A stretch of 64,000 nt of DNA from Streptomonospora wellingtoniae (GTDB lineage: Bacteria > Actinomycetota > Actinomycetes > Streptosporangiales > Streptosporangiaceae): assembly GCF_031845375.1 (NCBI RefSeq), contig NZ_JAVREK010000004.1, positions 186,001 to 250,000 on the forward strand, given 5' to 3'. Position 1 is the stretch's first letter; each line of letters opens with the position of its first letter. A program made the position numbers and the translations under genes. Of the stretch, positions 44,629 to 53,729 are shown piece after piece. The notes under the pieces were generated by a model. The model saw only the letters and a list, made by a program, of their open reading frames with translations, had not been told where the DNA came from and made no database searches.

Positions 44629-47241
44629 CTACGTTTCGGAGGAGGCGCCGTCGGACGCGGCGCGGGAGCCGTCGGAGGCCCTCTGGTCGGCGGCCGCCGC
44701 GGGCGGGACCGGCGCCCCGCCGCGCGCGGGGTCGGCCGTGGTGCTGTGCAGCGTGAAAACCATGGTCAGACCGCCGCCCGGGGTGTCCTCGGCGGTGAGC
44801 GTACCGTCCATCGCCTCGGTGAATCCTCGCGCGACCGCCAGGCCCAGACCGATCCCGGTGCCCCGCGGAGCGTCGCCGAGGCGCTGGAAGGCCTCGAAGA
44901 TGCGGTCCTTGTGCTCGTCGGGCACACCGGGCCCGTGGTCGGCGACCCGCAGCTCGACGGTGTCGCCCAGGGCGCTGGCCGACAGCCGGATGGGCGGCCG
45001 GTCGGGCGGGTTGTGGCGTGCGGCGTTCTGCACCACGTTGGCCACCGCGCGCTCCAGCAGCCCTGCGTCGGCGCGCACCCGGGGCAGGCTGTCGGGCACG
45101 TCCACGTGCACGGTGTGCGGCGGTATCCCGATCAGCGTGGCCGGAACGACCTCCTCCAGGCCCACCGCGCGGATCTTGGGCTGGACGGTGTCGGTCTGCA
45201 GCCGGCTCATGTCCAGCAGGTTGTCGACCAGGCTGTTCAGCCGGTCCGTGGACTCCTCGATGTTCTCCAGCAGCTCGCCGCGGTCGTACTCGTCGAGTTC
45301 GATGTCGACCGAGCGCAGGCTGGAGACGCTCGCCTTGATCGAGGTGAGCGGGGTGCGCAGGTCGTGGGAGACGGCCGCGAGCAGCGCGGTCCGGATCTTG
45401 TTGCGGGCCGCCTGGCGCTTGGCCTCAGCCGCGTCGTGCGCCAGGCGCTGGCGCTCCAGCGCCATTCCGATGTGGGTGGCGAAGGCGCTGAGGATGCGCC
45501 GGTCGGAAGCCGGAAGCACGTGCCCGTGCAGGGCCAGGGCGAGGGAGTCGCTGACCGAGACGAGCGCGTCGGCCTGGTCGGGGGACTCGCAGGGGGCTTC
45601 GCCGACGGACTCGACGTTGGTCCACTCGCCGCCGTCCTCCTGGCGCAAGAGGGTGACCGAGCGCTGGCCGAAGGTCTCGCGGATGCGGCGCAGCAGCGCC
45701 GGAAGCGGCTCCTGGCCGTCGATGACGCTGCCGGCCAGCAGGCTGAGCGTGCTCGCCTCGGCCTTGGACCGGCTGGCCTGCATGGCACGGCGCTTGGCCA
45801 GGTCGACCACGAACGCCACGAGGACTCCGACGAGGATGAACACGGCCAGCGCGATCCCGTTGCCGGGGCGGTCGATGGCAAGCCCGTACAGCGGGGGTGT
45901 GAACAGCAGGTCCAGGAGCAGTGTGCTCCATACCGCGCACATCAGCGCCGGCCACAGCCCGCCGGTCATGGCCGCGGCGATGGTGGCGACCAGGAACAGC
46001 AGGACGTGGGTGGTCAGTCCGGCTCCGGCGGCCATCGGCAGCTGCAGCGCGCCGGCCAGGAACACCGGGCCGAGCACGCCGATGCCCCAGCCCCAGACCT
46101 GCCGGGCGCGGCTCAGTGAACCCGGGCGGGGCGGCAGCAGGTTGCGACCGCGCCCCACCTCCTCGTGGGTGACGATGTGCACGTCGATGTCGCCGGACTC
46201 GCGGGCCACCGTGGCGCCCACGCCGGGGCCGAGGATGTACTGCCAGGCGCGCCGCCGCGACGAGCCCAGCACGATCTGGGTGGCGTTGACGCCGCGGGCG
46301 AATTCCAGCAGCGCGGTGGGGATGTCGTCGCCGATGACCTGGTGGTAGGTGCCGCCCAGCTCGGCCAGGAGCTTGCGCTGGCCGGTGATGACGTCGGGCA
46401 GCGGATGGGCGAGGCCGTCGCTGGCGACCACGTGCACGGCCATGAGGTGGCTGGGCTGCGGCCGACCGCCGCGGGAGCGGGCGGCCACGCGGGCGGCGCG
46501 GCGGATCAGGGTCTCGCCCTCGGGCCCGCCGGTCAGCGCCACCACCACACGCTCGCGGGCCTCCCAGGTCTGGCGGATCTTGTGCTCGCCGCGGTAGAGC
46601 GCCAGGCCCTCGTCGACGCGGTCGGCGACCCACAGCAGCGCCAGCTCGCGGAGGGCGGTCAGGTTGCCCTCGCGGAAGTAGCTGGAGAGGGCGGCGTCGA
46701 TCTTCTCGGCGGGATAGATGTTGCCGTGGGACATCCGCCGCCGCAGCGCGTGCGGGGACATGTCGCACAGCTCGATCTGGTCGGCGCGCCGGACGATCTC
46801 GTCGGGGATGGTCTCGTGCTGGCGCACTCCGGTGATCTGCCGCACGACGTCGTTCAGGGACTCCACGTGCTGGATGTTCAGCGTGGTGATCACGTCGATG
46901 CCGGCGTTGAGCAGCTCGTCGACGTCCTGCCACCGCTTGGCGTTGCGGGTGCCGGGGGTGTTGGTGTGGGCGAAGTCGTCGACGACCGCAACCCGCGGGG
47001 CGCGCAGCAGCAGCGCGTCGAGGTCGAGCTCGCCGGAGCCGCCGCCGGGCTGCGCCGCGCGCGGCAGCTGTTCCAGGCCGTCGAGCAGCTCGGCCGTGCG
47101 GGGGCGGTCGCGGGTCTCGACCAGGCCGACCACGACGTCGGTGCCGCGGTCGCGTCGCCGGTGCGCCTCGCCCAGTGCGGCGAAGGACTTGCCGACGCCG
47201 GGAGCGGCGCCCAGGTAGATGCGGAGCTTGCCACGTGCCAC
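44629..47241 (-). CDS. kdpD: KdpD sensor histidine kinase
   Basis: An 870-residue membrane sensor kinase in the full KdpD architecture: N-terminal KdpD domain with Walker A GAAPGVGKS (residues about 10-18), a universal-stress-protein domain near 250-370, four clustered membrane segments (DUF4118, about 390-500), a GAF-like region, and the kinase core with His626 in SHDLRTPLTS and DHGPGVPDE in the ATPase. The GTG start has GGAGG only one base upstream, unusually close. A 55-bp palindromic element lies just upstream of the start (47278-47332), within the leader or promoter. Confidence 0.92.
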   Translation of the reverse strand: MARGKLRIYLGAAPGVGKSFAALGEAHRRRDRGTDVVVGLVETRDRPRTAELLDGLEQLPRAAQPGGGSGELDLDALLLRAPRVAVVDDFAHTNTPGTRNAKRWQDVDELLNAGIDVITTLNIQHVESLNDVVRQITGVRQHETIPDEIVRRADQIELCDMSPHALRRRMSHGNIYPAEKIDAALSSYFREGNLTALRELALLWVADRVDEGLALYRGEHKIRQTWEARERVVVALTGGPEGETLIRRAARVAARSRGGRPQPSHLMAVHVVASDGLAHPLPDVITGQRKLLAELGGTYHQVIGDDIPTALLEFARGVNATQIVLGSSRRRAWQYILGPGVGATVARESGDIDVHIVTHEEVGRGRNLLPPRPGSLSRARQVWGWGIGVLGPVFLAGALQLPMAAGAGLTTHVLLFLVATIAAAMTGGLWPALMCAVWSTLLLDLLFTPPLYGLAIDRPGNGIALAVFILVGVLVAFVVDLAKRRAMQASRSKAEASTLSLLAGSVIDGQEPLPALLRRIRETFGQRSVTLLRQEDGGEWTNVESVGEAPCESPDQADALVSVSDSLALALHGHVLPASDRRILSAFATHIGMALERQRLAHDAAEAKRQAARNKIRTALLAAVSHDLRTPLTSIKASVSSLRSVDIELDEYDRGELLENIEESTDRLNSLVDNLLDMSRLQTDTVQPKIRAVGLEEVVPATLIGIPPHTVHVDVPDSLPRVRADAGLLERAVANVVQNAARHNPPDRPPIRLSASALGDTVELRVADHGPGVPDEHKDRIFEAFQRLGDAPRGTGIGLGLAVARGFTEAMDGTLTAEDTPGGGLTMVFTLHSTTADPARGGAPVPPAAAADQRASDGSRAASDGASSET

Positions 47242-47277
47242 ACCTCCATTGTGCGGCGAATCCGCCGCGAACCCGTC

Positions 47278-47332
47278 GATCTTGTGGCCATCGTCACTGG
47301 AAATCGCTTTCCTTCACGATGGCTACAAGATC
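47278..47332 (+). repeat. 55-bp nested palindromic element, copy 2
   Basis: Arms GATCTTGTGGCCATCGT (47278-47294) and ACGATGGCTACAAGATC (47316-47332) pair with one G/T-type mismatch, and the inner hairpin is GGAAA-TCGC-TTTCC. It lies between the end of the quinone oxidoreductase gene and the start of kdpD (both leftward), so it could act as terminator for the first, and as leader for the second. Confidence 0.9.
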
Positions 47333-47377
47333 AACGGCGTTGTCCGGGGGTCGCCGCGTTACCGACCCCTCGGACCA

Positions 47378-48340
47378 TCACGCCTCACGGGTCGGGTCCA
47401 GGACCAGCTTGCCCTGCGTGGTGCGTGAGCGCAGGTCCTCGTGGGCGCGGCGGGCGTCGGCGAGCGGGTACTCCCCGCCGACCACGGCGCGAAGGCGGCC
47501 CGTGCGCACCAACTCGAACATCTCGGCCATCGCGCGCCCGACCACGTCGCCGGGCAGCTGGAAGGCGTGCGGCAGCCACATCCCGCTGACCGTTGCGGAG
47601 TGGCGCATCAGGTTGGGCAGCTGTACCGGCTTGGGCGCCTTGCGCGAGGCCATGCCGTAGAAGGCGAGCCGCCCGAACGGCGCCAGCGCGCGCAGGCTCT
47701 CGTCGGTGACGCGGCCGCCGGTCATGTCCAGCACCGCGTCCACCCGGCGGCCCTCGTTGGCCTCGACCAGGGCGGCGGTCATGTCCTCGGCGCGGGAGTC
47801 CACCGCTGCGTCGGCGCCCAGCTCCAGGGCCAGCTCGCGCTTCTCGGAGCTGCCGGCGGTGGCGATCACCCGGCCGGCGCCGAAGGCCTTGGCCAGCTGG
47901 ACCGCGATCGAGCCCACGCCGCCCGCGCCGGCGTGCACGGCGACCGACTCGCCTTCGGCCAGGTGGACGTTGCGCCGCAGCAGGACCCAGGCGGTGGAGC
48001 CCTGGACGAGCAGCGCGAGCGCGGTGCCGGCATCGACGCCGTCGGGAATGTCGACGGCCATGCCGGCCGGCGCCGCGGCCCGCTCGGCGTAGCCCCCGCT
48101 CTCGACCATGGCCACCACCCGGCGTCCGTCGGGCGTGCGCCCGGCGACCTCGCTTCCGGGGACCAGCGGCAGGGCGCTGCTGGAGAGATAGGTGTCCTCG
48201 ACGCGGTGGGTGTCGGCGTAGTTGACGCCGGCGCGCTCGACCTCGATGAGCAGGTCGCCGGGGCCGGCTACCGGGTCGGGGAGGTCGGCGGGGTTCAGGA
48301 CCTCGGGGCCGCCGAACTCGGTGATCTGGATCGCTCGCAT
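47378..48340 (-). CDS. Zinc-independent quinone oxidoreductase (MDR family)
   Basis: A 320-residue NADPH-dependent medium-chain dehydrogenase/reductase of the QOR type. The ATG at 48340 begins MRAIQITEFGGPEV; the frame to 48661 overlaps other genes and is discarded. GroES-like domain: GVNYADTHR. The Rossmann loop is VHAGAGGVGSIAVQLAKAFG. The structural and catalytic zinc ligands of alcohol dehydrogenases are absent, as in QORs. A role in quinone or enal reduction is probable. It precedes kdpD but is separated from it by the palindromic element. Confidence 0.9.
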   Translation of the reverse strand: MRAIQITEFGGPEVLNPADLPDPVAGPGDLLIEVERAGVNYADTHRVEDTYLSSSALPLVPGSEVAGRTPDGRRVVAMVESGGYAERAAAPAGMAVDIPDGVDAGTALALLVQGSTAWVLLRRNVHLAEGESVAVHAGAGGVGSIAVQLAKAFGAGRVIATAGSSEKRELALELGADAAVDSRAEDMTAALVEANEGRRVDAVLDMTGGRVTDESLRALAPFGRLAFYGMASRKAPKPVQLPNLMRHSATVSGMWLPHAFQLPGDVVGRAMAEMFELVRTGRLRAVVGGEYPLADARRAHEDLRSRTTQGKLVLDPTREA

Positions 48341-48468
48341 AGCGTTGCTGTCTCCCAATGCGGGTGTCGAGGGGCCGGTCGCGTCGCAGACCGACCGGAT
48401 GGTATGTCCCGAGCCTAGTCGTGCGCGCCGCGCGGCCGGTCCAGGGGGTCGGCGGCGTGTCGGGCGGC

Positions 48469-49293
48469 TCACTCGTGGGTGCCCAGGCCGGGGAACCGCG
48501 GCGGCCGCCTCTCCAGGTAGCTTCCGATGCCCTCGGCGAAGTCCTCGGCGGCGAAGGCCTCGGCCATCAGCCCGGCGGCCTCGTCGGCCGCGTCGTCGAA
48601 ACCGGTCTCGTGGGCGCGCAGCACCTGGCCCTTGATCGCCGCCATCGAGCGCGGCGAGCACTCGGCCGCCAGAACGCCGGCGTAGGACAGCGCCTCGGCG
48701 AGGACGTCCTCCCGCGGCAGGGAGAAGTCCACCAGCCCCATGTCGCGGGCCTCCGCGCCCAGCACCACGCGGGAGGACAGCAGCAGGTCCATCGCCCGGC
48801 CCCGTCCGACCAGCCGCGGCAGTTGCCAGGCGGCTCCGTACTCGGCCACCAGGCCGCGTCGGCTGAAGGAGGTGGTGAGCTTGGCGTCGTCGGCGGCGAA
48901 GCGGACGTCGCAGAAGAGCGCCATCACGAGTCCGACTCCCGCGGCCGGCCCGTTGACGGCGGCGACGACCGGCTTGCGCAGTTTCGCCGGCGCGGCCATC
49001 GAGCGCCCGTCGACCTCGATCGGGGCGCCGCTGATACCGCTGAGCGCGTCCATGTCGGCGCCGGCGCAGAACGCCCGCCCGGCGCCGGTGACGACGATCG
49101 CCCGGACCGCGGGATCGCCGTCAGCCTCGCGCAGCAGCGTGAAGAGCCGGTCGGCCATGTCGGGGGTCCAGGCGTTGAGGCGGTCCGGCCGGTTCAGGGT
49201 CAGCAGCAGCACCCCGCCGTCGCGTTCGCTGAGCACCGGCGCACCGGCTGCGTCGGCGTCTGCGGGCGGTGTCGGGTCGGTGGTGCGGGCCAT
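48469..49293 (-). CDS. Enoyl-CoA hydratase/isomerase family protein
   Basis: A 274-residue crotonase-fold protein. GGAGGA precedes the ATG. The oxyanion loops are AFCAGADMDALSG and VNGPAAGVGLVMALFCDVRFA. The second glutamate position of true hydratases is replaced (GLVAEYGAAWQLPRLVG carries Glu at the first catalytic position), consistent with a broader crotonase role such as fatty acid or branched-chain catabolism. It lies 129 bp upstream of the quinone oxidoreductase gene, on the same strand. Confidence 0.87.
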   Translation of the reverse strand: MARTTDPTPPADADAAGAPVLSERDGGVLLLTLNRPDRLNAWTPDMADRLFTLLREADGDPAVRAIVVTGAGRAFCAGADMDALSGISGAPIEVDGRSMAAPAKLRKPVVAAVNGPAAGVGLVMALFCDVRFAADDAKLTTSFSRRGLVAEYGAAWQLPRLVGRGRAMDLLLSSRVVLGAEARDMGLVDFSLPREDVLAEALSYAGVLAAECSPRSMAAIKGQVLRAHETGFDDAADEAAGLMAEAFAAEDFAEGIGSYLERRPPRFPGLGTHE

Positions 49294-49493
49294 CGCGGTC
49301 CTCCCGTTCGTCGCTGCGGTCCTGTGCCGGGGCGCGACCGGTTGCGGGCGCGTCAGGCTCCGGACCGCCGGTCGGCCAGATCCTACGGGCGTGGCACGCG
49401 AGGCTCTTTACCCCCGCAACACGGACATGTCAGGTACATTCCCTTTGGTCTTACCGGCCCCGGGGTCGAAACACACGGTGAGGGAGCCGTCCC

Positions 49494-50078
49494 GTGGCAC
49501 TCGCGCGCACACGGATCTACACCGACGACACGCGCCTGTTCTGGCTGCAGCTGGGCAAGGTGGCGCTCGGGGGTGCCGCACTGTTCACCGGCTTCTGGTT
49601 GTCCGGCGTCAACGACGCGGTGCTGTGGTGCAGCGCGGGGATCTCGGTCGCGAGCCTGGCCGCGATGATCCTGCTGGCCTGGCGGACCCGGGTCTCCTAC
49701 GGACGCGTCCGCTTCGTCCTGGACGGCACCACCCTGCACTACTGCCGCGGGGCGCGCGGGGACCGCTCGGAGAGCCGCCGCTACGACCTGGGCGACATCG
49801 CCAGGGTCCAGCTGCGGATGCACGTCGGCAGCGCGCAGTCGCTGGAGTTCGGGTTCAACAGCCACGGGCTGCCCGAGCTGCGGATCGAGACGCTGGACGG
49901 GCAGGCCGACCGCTTCCGGGTGCTCGCACTCGACCTCGAAGGGTGCGAGGAGTTCCGCAGCTTCGTCACCCACGTGTGCCACAGCGGCGGCATGGAGAAG
50001 CGCAGCCCGGCCACGAGCGGCACCGACGCGGTGGTCGACCGCTGGGACAACCCGGCGTGCACGCGCACGGTGTCCTGA
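49494..50078 (+). CDS. Hypothetical membrane protein with PH-like domain
   Basis: A 194-residue protein with a GTG start and GGGAG eight bases upstream. Two hydrophobic segments (residues about 20-40 and 44-62) are followed by a soluble beta-rich domain (VRFVLDGTTLHYCR, RRYDLGDIARVQLRM, LEFGFNSHGLPELRIETLDG) like a bacterial PH domain, suited to a cytosolic anchor of a membrane protein. No named family is recognised. It is convergent with the PP2C-like gene. Confidence 0.7.
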   Translation: MALARTRIYTDDTRLFWLQLGKVALGGAALFTGFWLSGVNDAVLWCSAGISVASLAAMILLAWRTRVSYGRVRFVLDGTTLHYCRGARGDRSESRRYDLGDIARVQLRMHVGSAQSLEFGFNSHGLPELRIETLDGQADRFRVLALDLEGCEEFRSFVTHVCHSGGMEKRSPATSGTDAVVDRWDNPACTRTVS

Positions 50079-50120
50079 GCCCGCTGCCGCGGGGCGGCGG
50101 ACGCCGACCGCACCGCCGGT

Positions 50121-50915
50121 TCACGCCGGCTCCGCAGCGGGAGGGCCGAACGCGCCCGCGACCACCGTCGCGTCGTCGTGGCGCTTGCCGTGGGGCACGC
50201 CGCGGGCCTCCTCCTCGGCGCGCACCCAGGCGACCAGGGAGTCGGGGCCCTCCGCCTCCAAGAAGCGCCAGATCCGCCGCCACGGGTGCCCGTAGTAGTC
50301 GGCGAGCCGGGCGCAGCCGTCGGTCATCAGCGCGAACCGCGCACCGGCCGTGTGTGAGACCCCGGTGACCGCGCGGTAGGCGGCCTCGGGTACCGCTCCC
50401 GCCACCCAGAACCCGCCCTCGGTGTTGCGGTGTGCGCGGACCAGTCCGGCGCTGTAGGGGCGGCCGCCGGGGAGCTGCTCCACGCGGCCGTCGGTGGTCG
50501 CGGCGACCTCCCCGCCGCGTTCGGCCAGCAGCACCGTGCAGTCGGCGAGGACCAGGTACTCGACCCGGCGGGCCCCGGGCGCACCGCGGTCCAGGCCGCC
50601 GGGCTCGGGCCGTGCGATGGCGACGGTGGCCGACGGGCTGTCGGGGTTGTCGAGGTCGCAGGTGCCGCCGTGAGCGCGGCGCGCAGCCCGGATGGCCGCG
50701 GCCAGGCAGTCGGACAGCGGCGCCGGGCGCTCGGCGGACAGCTCGGCGGCGAGCCCGCCGCACAACCGGTCCACCAGCCAGGAGACGCCGTGGCGGCAGC
50801 CGGAGTCCACCGCGGGCGGGGCCGTGGCCCCGTCGATCACCAGCGCCCAGTCGGAGCCGGCGTACACCCGGTCCTCGTTGGCCCGGCCCTGCCCCTGCTC
50901 GCTCGCGAAGCTCAT
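50121..50915 (-). CDS. PP2C-like serine/threonine phosphatase family protein
   Basis: A 264-residue protein. The ATG at 50915 (MSFASEQ) has GAGG five bases upstream; a GTG two codons earlier is possible. PP2C-like features are ANEDR, LVIDGATAPPA, LVLADCTVLL, ALMTDGCARLADYYG and HDDATVV, which keep several metal-binding aspartates, though the usual DGMGG is replaced by DGATA. It may therefore be a divergent or regulatory phosphatase. No partner kinase is in the window. Confidence 0.8.
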   Translation of the reverse strand: MSFASEQGQGRANEDRVYAGSDWALVIDGATAPPAVDSGCRHGVSWLVDRLCGGLAAELSAERPAPLSDCLAAAIRAARRAHGGTCDLDNPDSPSATVAIARPEPGGLDRGAPGARRVEYLVLADCTVLLAERGGEVAATTDGRVEQLPGGRPYSAGLVRAHRNTEGGFWVAGAVPEAAYRAVTGVSHTAGARFALMTDGCARLADYYGHPWRRIWRFLEAEGPDSLVAWVRAEEEARGVPHGKRHDDATVVAGAFGPPAAEPA

Positions 50916-51075
50916 GCGCACCTCAGCAGCTTAGGAGACCCGCGCAGCCGCCGACGGACAGGCGCCGCCGCCGCGCCCCGGACCGCTCGCACCGCGCCGG
51001 GAACGGCGGCGCTCCTTGTGCGCGGGGTGCGCACGAGGAGCGCCGCCCGCCATACCCGCCCCGTCGGTCGACGGT

Positions 51076-51960
51076 TCAGCTCCGGCGGCTCCGGGGGGCC
51101 GGGACGAGGCCCTCGTCCCTGAGGGCCTCGGTGAAGGGGGCGGTGAGCTCCGCGAGCCGCTCGCACCCCCGGGCGCGGATCGCCGCGTAGGGCTCGGCCG
51201 AGAGGACGTCGGTGCGCGACTCCAGGTCCGCGCGCAGGGTGCGCCCGGCCTCGGTCAGCGAGAGCGCGCCCTCCTGGTCGGCGGTGACCAGACCGCGCCC
51301 GACCGCGCTGCGGACGCCCTCGGCCCACTCGTCTTCGCTCCAGCCGCGGCTCTTGCGCAGGAACGACGTCTTGATCGCGCCGGTGGCGGCATGCGTGGCA
51401 AGCGCCTCCAGCGGCGCGAGCCGCGCGTCGACGAGGGTCGCGATGTGGCCGTCGCCGCGGAACTCGCGCAGCAGGGTGGCGGCGTGCCAGAGCACCGTGT
51501 GCGGCTCGCCGGGCCACTCCAGCCCCGCGTGGCCGGCGAACAGCGGCCGCCCGTGCGGCAGGCCGGCGGCGGCCTCCGCGGCCGTCCGGGCGAGTCCGGC
51601 GGCCTCCTTCATCCGCTCCGAGCCCACGGCCTCCTCGCCGAGGACGCGGCGCAGCACCCGGTCGGCGACGTCGAGGCGGGTCCGCAGGACGGCCTCGGGC
51701 GAAGCCAGCGACCACGCCCGCGGGATGACCGAGCGCACGACCGCGGGGCTGAAGTTGTAGAAAGCCGCCGTCACCGTGCCCGAGCCCACGGCCCCCATGG
51801 CCGCCGAGCGGGAGGCGAAGTAGACCAGCGCGCGGTCCTCCAGCCCGAGCGCGGCATAGCGCTCCCGCGACTCCGGCGCGAAGTAGACGGGGACGTGGAG
51901 CGGCTCCAGGGCCGACCAGGCGGTGCGGGCGAGGTCGGGGGACGGTGCTTCGTCGGGCAT
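51076..51960 (-). CDS. SCO6745/SalK-family protein (helix-turn-helix-type)
   Basis: A 294-residue all-helical protein starting at an ATG with AGGAG upstream. It has the family pattern ARTAWSALEPLHVPVYFAPE, AALGLEDRALVYFASRSAAMGAVG, VVRSVIPRAWSLASPE and HAATLLREFRGDGHIATLV. SalK-like proteins were named from a salicylate/lantibiotic-linked family and are mostly uncharacterised; a winged-helix-like C-terminal part suggests a regulator. It is divergent from the carboxylesterase gene and shares its promoter region. Confidence 0.82.
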   Translation of the reverse strand: MPDEAPSPDLARTAWSALEPLHVPVYFAPESRERYAALGLEDRALVYFASRSAAMGAVGSGTVTAAFYNFSPAVVRSVIPRAWSLASPEAVLRTRLDVADRVLRRVLGEEAVGSERMKEAAGLARTAAEAAAGLPHGRPLFAGHAGLEWPGEPHTVLWHAATLLREFRGDGHIATLVDARLAPLEALATHAATGAIKTSFLRKSRGWSEDEWAEGVRSAVGRGLVTADQEGALSLTEAGRTLRADLESRTDVLSAEPYAAIRARGCERLAELTAPFTEALRDEGLVPAPRSRRS

Positions 51961-52095
51961 GGCACTCTCCTGATCTCCTCGGGGGGCGGCCGGGTCGTCC
52001 GGTGCCGCCGGCAGGCGGGCCGCCGCGCCCCCGTACCCGCCTTGCCCCCGCAAGGCTAGACAGGCCCGCCCGGCCGGGCGAGACCGCCCCACGGG

Positions 52096-52125
52096 TTGAC
52101 ACCGACCGGTCGGTTTGCGTAGGAA
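52096..52125 (+). promoter_or_regulatory. Promoter overlapping a TetR-type operator
   Basis: TTGACA (52096-52101) and TAGGAA (52120-52125) are 18 bp apart. Overlapping the -35 end is the perfect palindrome ACCGACCGGTCGGT (52101-52114). Palindromes of this form are typical TetR-family operators in actinobacteria. Binding would block the -35/spacer of the carboxylesterase promoter, 60 bp upstream of its start. No tetR gene is in the window next to it. Confidence 0.6.
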
Positions 52126-52182
52126 CGACAGCGGCGGCGCGCCGGTCGGCGGCCCGCCCGGCGACCGCGAACGGGAGCGCTC

Positions 52183-53655
52183 ATGGAGGCTTCGGCCACG
52201 ACCACGTCCGGACGCGTCAGCGGCGCAGTCGAGGGCGGTGTGTGCGTCTTCCGCGGCATCCCCTACGCGGCGCCCCCGGTGGGGGAGGCGCGCTTCGCGG
52301 CGCCGCGCCCGCCCGAACCGTGGCCGGGCGTGCGCGAGGCGGTCGAGTACGGGCCCACCGCACCGCACCCGCCCTACGAAGCCGGAATGGCCGACGAGCT
52401 GCCCGAGCGCGACATCCCCGGACCCGAGTGCCTCAACCTCAACGTGTGGACCCCCGGCACGGGGGAGCGCGGCCTTCCGGTCATGGTGTGGGTCCACGGC
52501 GGCGCATTCACCAACGGCTCCGGCGCCGAACCCGCATACGAGGCGCGGGCCTTCGCCCGCAGCGGCGTCGTCGCGGTCACCCTGAACTACCGGCTCGGCG
52601 CTCAGGGCTTCGCCCTGGTCGAGGGCGCGCCCGCCAACCGGGGGCTGCTCGATCAGATCGCGGCGCTGGAGTGGGTCCGCGACAACATCGCCGCGTTCGG
52701 CGGCGACCCCGACCGCGTCACCGTCTTCGGCGAGTCCGCCGGCGCCATGAGCGTGGTCACCCTCATGGCGATCCCGCGCGCCCGCACGCTGTTCCGCCGC
52801 GCCGTCGCCCAGTCCGGCGCGGGCCACAACACGGTCTCCGCCGAGGACGCCGCCACCGTGGCACGGGTCCTCGCCGAGCGCCTGGATGTGCCGCCGACGG
52901 CCGCCGGCCTGGCGGGCGTACCGCCGAAGCGCCTGCACGAGGAGCAGTCGCGCATCGCCGCCGACCTGCGGGGTACGGCCGACACCCGCGTGTGGGGGAC
53001 GCGGCTGCCGGCCTTGGGCACCCTCGCGTTCTCGCCCGCCGTCGACGGCGAGGTGCTCGCCGAGCGGCCCGTCGACGCGCTGCGCGCGGGCGCGGGCGGC
53101 GACAAGGACCTGCTGATCGGCACGACCACCGAGGAGTACCGGCTCTTCCTGGTCGCGCCCGGTCTGATCGGCCACCTCCGCGAGAAGCACGTCATCGCCC
53201 AGGCCGCCGGGCTCGGGCTGTCCCCGGAGGCCGCGGAGGAGTACCTGCGCCGCAACCCCTCGCCGGGCGACGCCTTCGCGGAGCTCGGCACCGACGCCGT
53301 CTTCCGCATCCCCGCCTACCGCGCACTGGAGGCGCGCGCGGCGGCGGGCGGGGGCGGGCGCACCTACGGCTACGAGTTCGCCTGGCGCTCCCCGCGCTTC
53401 GGCGGGCGGCTGGGCGCCTGCCACGGACTGGAGATCCCGTTCGTCTTCGACAACCTCCCGGGCCCGGACGAGCCCCGTCAGCTCGCCGCCGACTTGCACG
53501 CCGCCTGGGTCCGCTTCGCCTCCACCGGCGAAGCCGACTGGCCGCAGTGGGACGCGGTGCGGCGCCCGTTCATGCGCTTCGACGCCCCGGAGTCGGCGGT
53601 GGTCCACGACCCGGCTGCCGAGACGCGTCGCCTGTGGCAAGGACTGCGCGAGTAG
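52183..53655 (+). CDS. Type B carboxylesterase
   Basis: A 490-residue esterase of the cholinesterase/para-nitrobenzyl esterase type. The catalytic Ser185 is in GESAGAMS; MVWVHGGAFTNGSG supplies the oxyanion hole and PRFGGRLGACHGLEIPFVF the histidine region. The start is an ATG right after a promoter bearing a TetR-type palindrome, suggesting substrate-induced expression. No signal peptide is evident, so it probably acts on imported esters in the cytosol. The natural substrate is unknown. Confidence 0.92.
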   Translation: MEASATTTSGRVSGAVEGGVCVFRGIPYAAPPVGEARFAAPRPPEPWPGVREAVEYGPTAPHPPYEAGMADELPERDIPGPECLNLNVWTPGTGERGLPVMVWVHGGAFTNGSGAEPAYEARAFARSGVVAVTLNYRLGAQGFALVEGAPANRGLLDQIAALEWVRDNIAAFGGDPDRVTVFGESAGAMSVVTLMAIPRARTLFRRAVAQSGAGHNTVSAEDAATVARVLAERLDVPPTAAGLAGVPPKRLHEEQSRIAADLRGTADTRVWGTRLPALGTLAFSPAVDGEVLAERPVDALRAGAGGDKDLLIGTTTEEYRLFLVAPGLIGHLREKHVIAQAAGLGLSPEAAEEYLRRNPSPGDAFAELGTDAVFRIPAYRALEARAAAGGGGRTYGYEFAWRSPRFGGRLGACHGLEIPFVFDNLPGPDEPRQLAADLHAAWVRFASTGEADWPQWDAVRRPFMRFDAPESAVVHDPAAETRRLWQGLRE

Positions 53656-53660
53656 CCTGC

Positions 53661-53700
53661 CGGACCGGCGGACCGGCGGACCGGCGGACCGGCGGACCGC
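53661..53700. repeat. Octamer tandem repeat (CGGACCGG)5
   Basis: Four exact copies of CGGACCGG and a fifth differing in its last base run from 53661 to 53700, just after the carboxylesterase stop and before the pyrophosphatase end. Self-complementary units could fold, so this may serve as a terminator between convergent genes. Confidence 0.85.
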
Positions 53701-53729
53701 GGGCCGGTCGGGGGCGGGCGCCCGGACCG

